A DNA stretch of 64,000 nucleotides from Prevotella sp. P5-50 (GCF_002251295.1 NZ_NPJA01000013.1:124001-188000), one strand, 5' to 3'; positions 24,925 through 33,985 are shown, counted from the stretch's first letter. Made by a program: numbers and translations. Notes: generated by a model not told the origin, from the letters alone.

Positions 24925-26367
24925 ATGAATATTTTCAACTACATCATTCAAATGGGTGCATCGGTGATGATGCCCATTCTTTTCACGATTATCGGTCTGT
25001 GTATCGGCATGAAATTTGGCAAGGCACTCAAATCTGGTCTGTATGTGGGCGTAGGATTTGTGGGCCTCGGTATTGTTACAGCTTTGCTTACCAATAATTT
25101 CAAGGATCCGCTGCAGGCTGTTGAGGATATCTTCAACCTCAACCTGAGTGTATTTGATATGGGATGGCCTGCTGCCGCTGCTGTAGCATACAATACAGCT
25201 GTCGGTGCACTCATCATCCCTGTGTGCCTCGGTGTTAACTTCCTCATGGTAATCACCAAAACCACACGTACTGTCAATATCGACCTATGGAACTACTGGC
25301 ACTTCGCTTTCATAGGTGCTGTGGTATATTTTGTGTGCGGCGAGAGTCTTGTATGGGGGTATTTTGCAGCTATCGTGTGCTACATCATCACACTCGTGAT
25401 GGCAGACCTTACGGCAGAGCGCTTTCAGGAATACTACAACCTTCCAGGCATCTCCGTGCCACAGCCTTTCTGTCAGAGTTTCACACCGTTTGCCATTGCT
25501 ATTGGATGGCTGCTCGACAAAATACCGGGATTCTCAAAACTCAATATCGATGCCGAGGGCTTAAAGTCAAAGTTCGGCGTTATTGGCGAACCCCTTGTAC
25601 TCGGTGTGGTAGTAGGCGCATTGATAGCCACTGTAGCCCATTGGGGCGACATCACCCAGTTCGATCAGTTTATGGCAACCATGCCCGCAGGTTCTACCGC
25701 TACCGATGGTGTGATGCGCATTGTGAAGCATATTCTCTTCCTTGGCGTAACGATGGGAGCCGTGATGGAACTGATACCCCGTATCACCAAACTGTTTATC
25801 GACGGACTGATGCCTATCTCAGAGAAGACCAAAGAGGTGGTCAACAAAAAGATGAAGGGCAAGACCATCCACATCGGTATGAGTCCTGCACTCGTTATCG
25901 GTCACCCCACCGCGTTGGTAGGTACTTTGTTTCTGATTCCTACCTATATCGTTATAGCAGTAATTCTGCCAGGCAACCAGTTTCTGCCCCTTGCATCGTT
26001 GGCAGGCCTGTTTTATATTTTCCCCATGATGCTTCCCTATACCAAGGGTAATGTGGTGAAGAGTTTCATCATAGGACTTATAGCATTACTCATAGGACTT
26101 TGGTTTATCACCGATATGGCTCCCGATTTTACCAAGGCCGCCGCTTCGGTATATGCGCAGACCCAAGATAATGCCGCTCATGTTCCAGAAGGATTCCTTG
26201 CAGGTAGTATGGATTTCGTGTCCGCCCTGTTTAGTTATGTCATCTATGCTCTGGTGAAGTATTTCAAATATATAGGTGCTGCCGTATTGGTAGTCATCAC
26301 CCTCGCCATGATGCTGATCAACCGCAAGCGCATTATCGCTGACGAGAAAAAGAAAGTAAACAACTAA
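24925..26367 (+). CDS. PTS EIIC-type (galactitol family-like) permease without IIA/IIB
   Basis: The 480-residue integral membrane protein has about eleven to thirteen hydrophobic segments and the GatC/SgcC-type EIIC pattern: an MMPILFTIIGLCIG start, YNTAVGALIIPVCLGVNFLMV, DIDLWNYWHF-like block, an N-L-P-G-I-S-V-P loop, a GEPLVLGVVVGALIATVAHW segment and GHPTALVGTLFLIPTYI. In a classical PTS this channel works with phosphorylating IIA and IIB proteins. None is encoded nearby, so it may act as a plain permease for a sugar acid. The start at 24925 was chosen because membrane segment 1 begins there; the upstream extension is hydrophilic. The isomerase gene starts 15 bases downstream, which links transport to 5-keto-4-deoxyuronate use. 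Confidence 0.82.
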   Translation: MNIFNYIIQMGASVMMPILFTIIGLCIGMKFGKALKSGLYVGVGFVGLGIVTALLTNNFKDPLQAVEDIFNLNLSVFDMGWPAAAAVAYNTAVGALIIPVCLGVNFLMVITKTTRTVNIDLWNYWHFAFIGAVVYFVCGESLVWGYFAAIVCYIITLVMADLTAERFQEYYNLPGISVPQPFCQSFTPFAIAIGWLLDKIPGFSKLNIDAEGLKSKFGVIGEPLVLGVVVGALIATVAHWGDITQFDQFMATMPAGSTATDGVMRIVKHILFLGVTMGAVMELIPRITKLFIDGLMPISEKTKEVVNKKMKGKTIHIGMSPALVIGHPTALVGTLFLIPTYIVIAVILPGNQFLPLASLAGLFYIFPMMLPYTKGNVVKSFIIGLIALLIGLWFITDMAPDFTKAAASVYAQTQDNAAHVPEGFLAGSMDFVSALFSYVIYALVKYFKYIGAAVLVVITLAMMLINRKRIIADEKKKVNN

Positions 26368-26382
26368 TAATTATAGAAAGTA

Positions 26383-27351
26383 ATGAAAAAGATTTTAATG
26401 ACTACAGCCATTTGCCTGGCAGCCATTTCGGTGAATGCACAGTGCAAGTGTAAAGGCTATGAAGTAAAAGCAGAAAACAGCTACACAAACTATTGTGTGC
26501 GACAGGCTTCAAACCCCAGAGATGCCAAGAGCTACGACACACAGCGTTTGCGTAGCGAGTATCTCATTGAGAAAATCATGGCACCAGGTGAAGTAAACTG
26601 GACCTACACCACCATCGACCGTTTCCTTGTGGGAGGTGCAATGCCAACCGATACTCCACTGAAACTCACATCAATCGAACCACTCTATGTGGATCTCAGC
26701 AAGAGTGACAATGGTCGCAATCTGCTCGACAATCGCGAAATTGGTATCATCAACGTAGGTGGTGACGGTAGTGTGACGGTTGACGGCAAGCGCTATGACC
26801 TCGCTTTCCAGGAGGCTATCTATGTAGGTAAGGGTGTAAAGGAAATCATCGTGGCAAGTAAGAACGCACAGAATCCTGCTAAGTTCTATATGAACAGTGC
26901 ATGTGCCCATCAGAGCTATCCCACCAAAAAGGTGAGTCTGAAAGACGCGAAGAATATTATAGCAGGAAGTGCTGCCGAGAGCAACGACCGCGTTATCCAT
27001 CAGATGATTCTCAACGGTGTGGCTGGTGTGCGCACCTGCCAGTTGCAGATGGGTATTACCGAACTCAAATCAGGATCGGTATGGAACACAATGCCTGCTC
27101 ATACCCACCTCAAGCGCATGGAGGTGTATTTCTACTTCAAGGTTCCAGAAGGACAGAGCGTTTGCCATATCATGGGGGAACCACAGGAGACTCGTCTGAT
27201 TTGGACAGGCAACGAACAGGCTGTTATCAATCCAGAGTGGAGTGTGCACTGCGCTGCAGGAACTTCCAACTATACTTTCATCTGGGGTATGGCTGGCGAG
27301 AACCTCATCTACAACGACATGCAGGTGGTGAAGATCACAGAATTGAAATAA
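26383..27351 (+). CDS. kduI: 5-keto-4-deoxyuronate isomerase (KduI) with a signal peptide
   Basis: The enzyme converts 5-keto-4-deoxyuronate to 3-deoxy-D-glycero-2,5-hexodiulosonate in pectin and other uronate breakdown. The cupin metal site is intact: His240, His242, Glu247 (PAHTHLKRMEVYF) and His289 (WSVHCAAGTSNYTFIWGMAGEN). Typical KduI has about 278 residues and is cytoplasmic; this one has 322, because it begins with a clear signal peptide (KKILMTTAICLAAISVNAQ) and a short Cys-rich linker (CKCKG). The residue context does not fit a lipobox, so the mature enzyme is probably free in the periplasm. Coupled to the EIIC-type permease gene just upstream. This compartment change is the notable feature. 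Confidence 0.93.
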   Translation: MKKILMTTAICLAAISVNAQCKCKGYEVKAENSYTNYCVRQASNPRDAKSYDTQRLRSEYLIEKIMAPGEVNWTYTTIDRFLVGGAMPTDTPLKLTSIEPLYVDLSKSDNGRNLLDNREIGIINVGGDGSVTVDGKRYDLAFQEAIYVGKGVKEIIVASKNAQNPAKFYMNSACAHQSYPTKKVSLKDAKNIIAGSAAESNDRVIHQMILNGVAGVRTCQLQMGITELKSGSVWNTMPAHTHLKRMEVYFYFKVPEGQSVCHIMGEPQETRLIWTGNEQAVINPEWSVHCAAGTSNYTFIWGMAGENLIYNDMQVVKITELK

Positions 27352-27362
27352 GATTCACATAT

Positions 27363-27394
27363 AAAAGCTCTTGTCTCCGGATAAGAGCTTTTTT
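27363..27394 (+). terminator. Terminator of the permease-kduI operon
   Basis: AAAAGCTCTT (27363-27372) pairs with AAGAGCTTTT (27383-27392) across ten bases and runs into a T tract, 11 bases after the kduI stop. Confidence 0.9.
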
Positions 27395-27420
27395 GTATGC
27401 TCATGCCGAGCATACCCCAA

Positions 27421-27456
27421 ATCAAAAGCCCCGTCCATGCTGACGGGGCTTTTGAT
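27421..27456 (-). terminator. Terminator of the glycine cleavage operon
   Basis: ATCAAAAGCCCCGTC (27421-27435) and GACGGGGCTTTTGAT (27442-27456) form a perfect 15-bp stem with a six-base loop. It lies 17 bases downstream of lpdA on the minus strand and can also back up the kduI terminator on the plus strand. Confidence 0.9.
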
Positions 27457-27472
27457 ATGGGGTAAAATGATG

Positions 27473-28708
27473 TTATTCCTGTTCTGATGCGGCATGCAAC
27501 ACCTCAGAGAGCGTTGGGTGGATGTGTACCATGTCGCGCAACTGAGCGACAGTAGCATTGAGACACATCAGACTGCTTACCTCCTGTATCAGGTCGGCAG
27601 CGTGAGCACCATAAGCATGACACCCCACTATGCGGTCGTCAACATCCGACAACAGTTTCAACAGGCCTTCGGCAGCATCCATCGTCAGAGCCTTGCCGTT
27701 GGCACGCCAGAATGCTTTGCGACAACGGTAGCCAGGCAATGTGGCTTTACACTGATCTTCCGACAAGCCCACACACGCAGCTTCAGGACTTGTGAAGATG
27801 GCAGAAGGCATGATATCGAAACGAATATTGTCCTGATGTCCCGTCAGTCGGTTGACCACATGAATACCTTGCATCTCTGCTGCATGAGCCAACATCTGTT
27901 TGCCATTGACATCACCAATAGCATAAACACCGCTGACATTAGTCTCAAAGTGCTCATCTACGCTGATGCCTTTACGCTCGTCGTAGGTGATGCCGGCAAC
28001 GGCAAGGTCAGCCGACACATTGGGTTTGCGACCTGTGGCAATGAGAATGGCATCAGCATCAATATCTGCGAGCGAGGTGACAATAGTCTTCATGCGGAAG
28101 GTGATGCCTTGGCGCTCCAGGTATTTGCGGAGTCGTTTGGCAATATCGCTGTCGAGCATAGGCAGACACTCCTTGAGGTATTCGATGACTGTCACCTCTG
28201 TGCCGAAGCGGTTGAACACACTGGCAAACTCCATGCCCACTACACCAGCTCCGATGATACACAAGCGACGAGGCTGTTCCTGACACTGCAAGAGTTTGGT
28301 AGAGTCCATCACCTGTGGAAGGTCGATACCTTCTACAGGAATCATCTTGCTACTACTTCCCGTAGCGATGATGATGTGTGGAGCGGTATATTCCGTATCG
28401 CCAACCTTAACCGTATGAGGTCCGGTGAACTCACCACGACCGCGTACGAGAGTGATGCCTGGCGAAGCCATGAGTTGTTCCACACCGCTACGCAATGCAG
28501 TGACCACCTCCGGCTGTCTGCCCACAGCCTCGTCGAAGGAACGAGCGTGGACATACGTTTTGGTAGGTATGCAACCACGGTTAAGGCAAGTGCCACCCAC
28601 CTGATCGGCTTCGATGACAACCACCTGCAATCCTCGTTGCGCGGCAAGATGTGCGGCGCGGTAACCACCAGGTCCCGCACCGACGATGATAAGATCAGTT
28701 GTTGTCAT
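27473..28708 (-). CDS. lpdA: Dihydrolipoyl dehydrogenase, compact form
   Basis: The enzyme reoxidises dihydrolipoamide, here as the L-protein of the glycine cleavage system. The 411 residues include the FAD-binding GAGPGG motif, the redox-active C41-LNRG-C46 disulfide motif, the second nucleotide fold (CIIGAGVVGMEFASVF), an ATGRKPN block and the C-terminal HPTLSE dyad (His and Glu of the active site). Usual lengths are 450-475; the missing residues fall after the CIPTK helix and in the hairpin before ATGRKPN, giving a compact version. All catalytic residues are present. Its start overlaps the gcvPB stop by 14 bases, so it is the last gene of a single operon. Confidence 0.93.
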   Translation of the reverse strand: MTTTDLIIVGAGPGGYRAAHLAAQRGLQVVVIEADQVGGTCLNRGCIPTKTYVHARSFDEAVGRQPEVVTALRSGVEQLMASPGITLVRGRGEFTGPHTVKVGDTEYTAPHIIIATGSSSKMIPVEGIDLPQVMDSTKLLQCQEQPRRLCIIGAGVVGMEFASVFNRFGTEVTVIEYLKECLPMLDSDIAKRLRKYLERQGITFRMKTIVTSLADIDADAILIATGRKPNVSADLAVAGITYDERKGISVDEHFETNVSGVYAIGDVNGKQMLAHAAEMQGIHVVNRLTGHQDNIRFDIMPSAIFTSPEAACVGLSEDQCKATLPGYRCRKAFWRANGKALTMDAAEGLLKLLSDVDDRIVGCHAYGAHAADLIQEVSSLMCLNATVAQLRDMVHIHPTLSEVLHAASEQE

Positions 28709-30107
28709 GAATCATCTGTTTGTAGTTGACAATAGGATGCTTGGCTGCCAATACGTCATCAACTCTTCCGATAGGCGTCTTGAGCGGTGCCGACTTGACC
28801 GTATCGGGTTGAGTCTTGGCTTCTTCTGCAATCTGTTGCATCACACTGATGAATCCGTCGATCGTGTCTTTCGACTCACTCTCCGTAGGTTCAATCATCA
28901 GTGATTCATGGAAGAGCAATGGGAAATAGATGGTCGGAGCGTGATACCCATAGTCAAGCAACCGCTTTGCCACATCCATTGTTGTCACCCCTGTAGATTT
29001 GTCTTTCAGTCCGTCGAACACAAACTCATGTTTGCAGAGTCCGTCGATAGGCAACAGATAGACATCCTTCAGACATTCCTTGATATAGTTGGCATTGAGT
29101 GTAGCCAACGGTCCAACCATCTTGATCTGTTGGCGACCCAGTGAGAGGATATAGGCATAAGCCTTCATAACCACTCCGAAATTGCCAGCTTCATAGGGAC
29201 TGACAAAAGGAAGGAAAGGTTCTAATCCGCTTCTCACTCCGACAGGACCGCTGCCAGGACCGCCACCACCGTGAGGGGTAGAGAATGTCTTGTGCAGATT
29301 GATATGCATCACATCAAAGCCCATATCGCCCGGCCGACATGCACCGAGCATAGGGTTGAGGTTAGCGCCATCATAATACATCAGTCCGCCACAGTCGTGG
29401 ATGAGTTTAGCAATAGCAGGGATATCAGTTTCAAAAAGTCCCAATGTATTGGGATTGGTCATCATCATGGCAGCAATATTGTTGCCTTCCGCTTCTACAA
29501 TAGCTTTCAGATCATCGAGTGACACACGACCGTCGGCAGTTGATTTCACTTCCACAATCTCCAGTCCGCATACAGCAGCCGAAGCTGGGTTAGTGCCATG
29601 TGCCGAGTCAGGTACGATGACTTTGGTACGCGCCATATCACCACGACTTTCATGATACCCTCTGATTACCATCAGTCCAGTCAGTTCACCGTGCGCTCCA
29701 GCAAAAGGCTTGAGTGTAAAGTCAGCCAGTCCGGTCAGTGCACAGAGCGCTTTCTTCAGCCGTTGGCATACTTCCTTTGCGCCCCGTGTCGTTTCAGCGG
29801 GTTGTAGCGGATGCAAGCGTGTGAACTGTGGCATAGCAGACACTTCCTCATTGATTTTAGGGTTATACTTCATGGTGCATGACCCTAGAGGATAGAATCC
29901 GTTATCCACTCCGAAATTGTTGGCCGAGAGATTGGTATAGTGACGTACCACGGTCAGCTCGTCACAGTTCGGCAGTTCGGCAGGATGTTGTCGTTGCATA
30001 CTTTCCGGCATGTTATAGTTGCCATACTCGTTTCTGGGCAGCGAATAGCCCTTTCTGCCAGGCTTCGACAATTCGAAGATGAGATTTCCGTATAACTTGT
30101 TGTTCAT
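28695..30107 (-). CDS. gcvPB: Glycine dehydrogenase (decarboxylating) subunit 2
   Basis: With GcvPA it forms the P-protein, which decarboxylates glycine and loads the aminomethyl group onto lipoyl-GcvH. The 470-residue C-terminal-type subunit has the PLP lysine in INLHKTFSTPHGGGGPGSGP and the conserved SAHGTNPASA, YYDGANLNP and NNFGVDNGFYPLGSCTMKYNP motifs. The start at 30107 (MNNKLYGNLIFE) was chosen because homology begins there; the upstream extension overlaps gcvPA in another frame. It lies 16 bases after gcvPA and overlaps lpdA by 14 bases. Confidence 0.95.
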   Translation of the reverse strand: MNNKLYGNLIFELSKPGRKGYSLPRNEYGNYNMPESMQRQHPAELPNCDELTVVRHYTNLSANNFGVDNGFYPLGSCTMKYNPKINEEVSAMPQFTRLHPLQPAETTRGAKEVCQRLKKALCALTGLADFTLKPFAGAHGELTGLMVIRGYHESRGDMARTKVIVPDSAHGTNPASAAVCGLEIVEVKSTADGRVSLDDLKAIVEAEGNNIAAMMMTNPNTLGLFETDIPAIAKLIHDCGGLMYYDGANLNPMLGACRPGDMGFDVMHINLHKTFSTPHGGGGPGSGPVGVRSGLEPFLPFVSPYEAGNFGVVMKAYAYILSLGRQQIKMVGPLATLNANYIKECLKDVYLLPIDGLCKHEFVFDGLKDKSTGVTTMDVAKRLLDYGYHAPTIYFPLLFHESLMIEPTESESKDTIDGFISVMQQIAEEAKTQPDTVKSAPLKTPIGRVDDVLAAKHPIVNYKQMIHDNN

Positions 30108-30123
30108 AAGGCTTTGCTGTGGA

Positions 30124-31449
30124 TTAGAGGTTGATAAGGCTGACCAGACGGTCAATGTCAGACTTGGTGCGTTGCTCAGTGACGGCAATCATCAGTTGGT
30201 CGTCTGCCACTTTCACACCACCGAAGATACCTTCGTCGGAAAGGCATTGGAGCAGTCCGTCGAGGTCATCGTCGTAGCGTACCACAAATTCGTTGAAGAA
30301 AGGCTGTTGATAGACAAGTTGGAAACGACCTGTTGCTATCAGTTGGTCACACAGATAGTGGGCGCCGGCATACGACAGCTGTGCAGCTTCGCGCAGTCCC
30401 TCCTTGCCCATGAGCGATAGATATATGGTGACGAAGAGCGCCATCAGGCTCTGGTTAGAACAAATGTTTGATGTAGCTTTCTGTCGGCGGATATGCTGTT
30501 CGCGTGCCTGCAGCGTGAGCACAAAAGCACGTTGTCCTCTGTTGTCCTGTGTCAGTCCGACGATGCGTCCCGGCATCTTACGCAACAGTTTCTCCGTGCA
30601 ACACAGATATCCCACGTATGGACCACCAAACTGCATTGGGATGCCCAGCGACTGTGCATCGCCTACTGCGATGTCAGCCCCCCATTCGCCTGGTGTTTTC
30701 AGTAGGGCGAGGTCGGCAGCAATGCTATCGATGACAAACAGACCCTTATTGGTATGGATGAGATCGGCAAAACCGCTATAGTCCTCCACAATGCCGAAAT
30801 AGTTGGGCTGTTGCACGAGAACACCAGCCACACCACCTTCCGCCAACTGTCGTTCCAGATCTTCACGGTCGGTAACACCGTCTCGTGAGACAACAGTTCC
30901 GAGCTGGATGCCATGATAGTGTGCATAGGTCTGCATCACCTGCAGCGTCTTGGGATTGACTGTATCGCTCACCAAGAATCGGTTTTGCTTCTTTCCCGAT
31001 GCCGCCGCCATCATCATGGCTTCAGCGCAGGCAGTCGTGCCGTCATACATGGAAGCATTGGAGATATCCATGCCCGTCAGTTCAGCCATCATCGACTGAT
31101 ATTCGAAGATGTAGTGGAGCGTTCCCTGCGATATCTCCGCCTGATACGGCGTATAACTGGTCAGCAGTTCAGAACGGCTCAACAGATTGGGAATCACCGC
31201 CGGTGTATAATGGTCATAGACCCCTGCGCCGCCGAAACACATCATAGGACGGTTCATGGCGCCCAGTTGTTCAAACACCTGGCGCACCTCGGTCTCGCTC
31301 ATTTCGTCAGGCAGATCATAGTCGCCACGGAAACGGATAGCCTCCGGCACTTCTGCATAGAGGTCATCGAGACTGCTGATACCGACGCGCTGCATCATCT
31401 GTTGCAGGTCGTCGTCGGTATGTGGAAAATACTTATAGGACATAGGCAT
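30124..31449 (-). CDS. gcvPA: Glycine dehydrogenase (decarboxylating) subunit 1
   Basis: This is the N-terminal-type half of the P-protein, encoded separately as in many Bacteroidetes, Gram-positives and archaea. The 441 residues include SYKYFPHTDDDLQQMM at the start, GGAGVYDHYTPAVIPNL, FLTSYTPYQAEISQGTLHYIFEYQS-type block, YDGTTACAEAMMMA and an ANICSNQSLMAL-like C-terminal motif (here SNICSNQSLMAL). Two ATGs compete: MPMSYKYF at 31449 and MSYKYF at 31443; the shorter is closer to the family norm. It starts 18 bases after gcvH. Confidence 0.94.
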   Translation of the reverse strand: MPMSYKYFPHTDDDLQQMMQRVGISSLDDLYAEVPEAIRFRGDYDLPDEMSETEVRQVFEQLGAMNRPMMCFGGAGVYDHYTPAVIPNLLSRSELLTSYTPYQAEISQGTLHYIFEYQSMMAELTGMDISNASMYDGTTACAEAMMMAAASGKKQNRFLVSDTVNPKTLQVMQTYAHYHGIQLGTVVSRDGVTDREDLERQLAEGGVAGVLVQQPNYFGIVEDYSGFADLIHTNKGLFVIDSIAADLALLKTPGEWGADIAVGDAQSLGIPMQFGGPYVGYLCCTEKLLRKMPGRIVGLTQDNRGQRAFVLTLQAREQHIRRQKATSNICSNQSLMALFVTIYLSLMGKEGLREAAQLSYAGAHYLCDQLIATGRFQLVYQQPFFNEFVVRYDDDLDGLLQCLSDEGIFGGVKVADDQLMIAVTEQRTKSDIDRLVSLINL

Positions 31450-31467
31450 ATAGGCTTTTTGCGTGAA

Positions 31468-31848
31468 TCACTGATTGCAGAAAGCCTCGTAAGCCTTGGC
31501 ATCCATCAGCTGATCCAGTTCTCCGGTATCGCTGAGTTCCACTTTGATAATCCAGTTTTCGAAAGCATCCTGATTGATGAGTTCGGGCTGGTCTTCGAGT
31601 GCTTCGTTCACTTCCAGTACAGTACCGCTTACGGGCGACAGCAAATCGCTGGCAGCCTTCACGCTCTCTACCGCACCGAAGTCTTCACCTGCTGTTATCT
31701 CATCGTCAACATCGGGCATATCCACATAGACCACATTGCCCAGTGCGTTCTGTGCATAGTCTGTGATACCGATAAAACCGGTGTTACCTTCAACACGTAC
31801 ATACTCGTGTGACTCGCTATAATAGAGTCCTTCAATTACTTTTGCCAT
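31468..31848 (-). CDS. gcvH: Glycine cleavage system H protein
   Basis: This lipoyl-carrying shuttle of the glycine cleavage system has 126 residues. The lipoylated residue is Lys64 in VESVKAASDLLSPVSG. It begins MAKVIEGLYYSESHEYV, the usual start, and ends in an acidic helix (LDAKAYEAFC-type). The longer open frame upstream overlaps gcvT and was rejected. It lies 37 bases after gcvT. It depends on the lipoate ligase encoded at the head of the same gene series. Confidence 0.96.
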   Translation of the reverse strand: MAKVIEGLYYSESHEYVRVEGNTGFIGITDYAQNALGNVVYVDMPDVDDEITAGEDFGAVESVKAASDLLSPVSGTVLEVNEALEDQPELINQDAFENWIIKVELSDTGELDQLMDAKAYEAFCNQ

Positions 31849-31885
31849 AATCGTATAGTTCTTTTTAGTTATTGTATATATTTTC

Positions 31886-32962
31886 TCATTTCTTGTAATG
31901 CTTGTCGTAGAAGCGCTTCTTGACCACAGTTCCAGGGAACACCTTTTTGCGAATCTGCACTTCCAGTTCTGTGCCGAGTGGCGCATACTGGCTGTCGATA
32001 AGTGCCATACATACGCTCTTGTCGGTAGAGATGGTATGGTATCCTGTCGTCACAGTACCGATGGGCTGTCCGTCTTTCATCACGGTATAGCCATGACGGG
32101 GAATCGCTTTGTCTTGGAGTTCTATACCCACGAGTTTCTGGGCTACACCTTCAGCTTTCTGTTTGGCAAGGGCGTCACGTCCCACAAACTCCTCTTTATC
32201 GAGTTTGACAAACATGCCCAGTCCAGCCATGATAGGAGTGATTTCGGCAGACAGTTCATCACCGTAGAGCGGCAGTCCCACTTCGAAGCGCAGGGTGTCA
32301 CGGCATCCCAGTCCGCAAGGTGTCACGCCGGCAGCCATCAGTTTATCCCAACACTGGTTGATATAATCGGGAGTGGCATATATCTCAAAGCCATCCTCAC
32401 CGGTATATCCGGTGCGCGACACGATGACGTCGCCCATGGTCTTAAAGGTGTAGAAAGTCAGTTCGCTGCATGGCAGATTGAGTATCTCTTCCATGATGCG
32501 CTCCGCTTCCGGCCCCTGCACTGCCAACTGTCCGTAGTAGTCGCTCTGATTGTCGAGTGTCACGTTGAACCCCTCGGCTTGCAACTGGATCCAAGCCCAG
32601 TCTTTGTCGATATTGGCAGCATTGATGACCAGGAAAAAGCGGTCGTCCGCCATCTTATATACCAACAGGTCATCGACCACTCCGCCATTCTCATAGCACA
32701 TCATGCCATAGAGAATTTTGCCGACAGCAAGACCTTCCACATTATTGGTGAAGATATGGTTAACGTAGCGCTCAGCGTCTGTACCGCTGACGAGCACTTC
32801 GCCCATGTGGCTCACGTCGAACACACCACAATGTTGACGCACAGCTTGGTGTTCGTCAGTGATGTTGGAATACTGTATGGGCATGTCGAACCCACCAAAG
32901 GGCGAAATGAGAGCGCCCAGTGCCACGTGTTTGTCGTAAAGACAGGTGCGTTTGTTGTTCAT
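31886..32962 (-). CDS. gcvT: Aminomethyltransferase (glycine cleavage T protein)
   Basis: The enzyme transfers the methylene group from aminomethyl-lipoyl-GcvH to tetrahydrofolate and releases ammonia. The 358-residue protein has the folate-binding GcvT fold: FGGFDMPIQYSNITDEHQAVR, VFDVSHMGEVLVSG, SRTGYTGEDGFEIY and GLGCRDTLRFEVGLPLYGDEL, with the C-terminal barrel (PGTVVKKRFYDKHYKK) intact. The ATG at 32962 gives the standard start. It is the first gcv gene, 51 bases after lplA and 37 bases before gcvH. Confidence 0.96.
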   Translation of the reverse strand: MNNKRTCLYDKHVALGALISPFGGFDMPIQYSNITDEHQAVRQHCGVFDVSHMGEVLVSGTDAERYVNHIFTNNVEGLAVGKILYGMMCYENGGVVDDLLVYKMADDRFFLVINAANIDKDWAWIQLQAEGFNVTLDNQSDYYGQLAVQGPEAERIMEEILNLPCSELTFYTFKTMGDVIVSRTGYTGEDGFEIYATPDYINQCWDKLMAAGVTPCGLGCRDTLRFEVGLPLYGDELSAEITPIMAGLGMFVKLDKEEFVGRDALAKQKAEGVAQKLVGIELQDKAIPRHGYTVMKDGQPIGTVTTGYHTISTDKSVCMALIDSQYAPLGTELEVQIRKKVFPGTVVKKRFYDKHYKK

Positions 32963-33013
32963 AGGCTGTTTGAATATTTATATATTGTTGTTATTGGGTT
33001 TTTAGTATTTTGC

Positions 33014-33985
33014 TCAACCTGCCAGTAGGTTGACGAAGTCCTCTTTCTCAAGGTTGTAGATGATGTCGTCTATCCGGTCAGGGAGAATACATCTGATAGA
33101 CTCTCTGGTAAGCGGAACACCCCGCAGTTTTTTGAGCAGTCCGTTGTCGAGATCGCCGATGAGGAAGTAGTCCCCCATCAGGTTGACATCGTGTATGACA
33201 TTATGTCGCATATCGATTCTCACCTCAAATTCTCCTACGCCCTCTATCCTCTTGTGCTTCACCACGGTGTAGCGTGGGTTGTTGCCGTAGATGAAATCGT
33301 CGGTGAGATATTCCTCTTCGATATGTTCTATCTCTTCAATCTCTTTCTCTCCGAGGCAATAGGTCTCGTCGCAGAAGTGCTTGATGGCAAACTCTCTGAG
33401 TTCGTCAACATTGAGAGTGATATGGTTTTTGAGCAAGTCAATGCGCTGGCGTACGCTCTCCACCCCCTTTGAGAGTAGTTTCAATTCTCCCGGTGTGATA
33501 GCCCCCACCATGTTGACGATATCTGTGTCGTAGAGCAGGGTGCTATGCAGGATACTCCGGCCCGGTATGCGATAGAATGCGCTGCCCGACAGTTTTCTGT
33601 TGCCCAGCATCACATCGTTGCGCCCATTGGCTTTGGCATCGACGCCCAACCGATGGAGCATCGTGACCAGCATGCCCATATACTTGTTGAAGGTGAATCC
33701 CACCCCTTCGTCGTCGGTGATATACGACAGCATCAGGTTGTTCATATCGGCATACACACAGCCCCCACCGCTCTTACGGCGGTAGGTCTGTATGTTATGG
33801 CGGCGACAGAAATCAAGGTTCACCTCGTTGTCGATCAACTGGTTTCTGCCGAATATCACGGTGGGCTCCACCTGCCAGATAAAGAAGCAGTCGGCAGCCT
33901 TCAGGTGTCTGGCCACGTATTCTTCCATAGCCAGATAGAAGGTCAGTCTCCTTGTCTTATTGTCGGGCAGTGCGATGTGCAGCAT
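33014..33985 (-). CDS. lplA: Lipoate-protein ligase A family protein
   Basis: The enzyme attaches lipoate, probably to GcvH encoded two genes downstream. The 323-residue protein has the biotin/lipoate ligase fold: WQVEPTVIFGRNQLIDNEVN, the RRKSGGGCVYAD motif that binds lipoyl-AMP, and AKANGRNDVMLGNRKLSGSAF-type block with the catalytic lysine (KLSGSA), followed by an accessory C-terminal domain (FEVRIDMRHNVIHDVNLMGDYF). Placing the ligase at the head of the gcv genes makes the operon self-sufficient for lipoylation. Its promoter overlaps the 3' flank of nadB. Confidence 0.92.
   Translation of the reverse strand: MLHIALPDNKTRRLTFYLAMEEYVARHLKAADCFFIWQVEPTVIFGRNQLIDNEVNLDFCRRHNIQTYRRKSGGGCVYADMNNLMLSYITDDEGVGFTFNKYMGMLVTMLHRLGVDAKANGRNDVMLGNRKLSGSAFYRIPGRSILHSTLLYDTDIVNMVGAITPGELKLLSKGVESVRQRIDLLKNHITLNVDELREFAIKHFCDETYCLGEKEIEEIEHIEEEYLTDDFIYGNNPRYTVVKHKRIEGVGEFEVRIDMRHNVIHDVNLMGDYFLIGDLDNGLLKKLRGVPLTRESIRCILPDRIDDIIYNLEKEDFVNLLAG

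Noticed and set aside
27494..28729. 411-codon open frame exactly antisense to lpdA
   Set aside because: Mirror of a strongly recognised gene in a high-GC third-position context; His/Cys-rich composition without any family pattern. The same applies to long antisense frames opposite gcvPA, gcvT, nadB and sprA.
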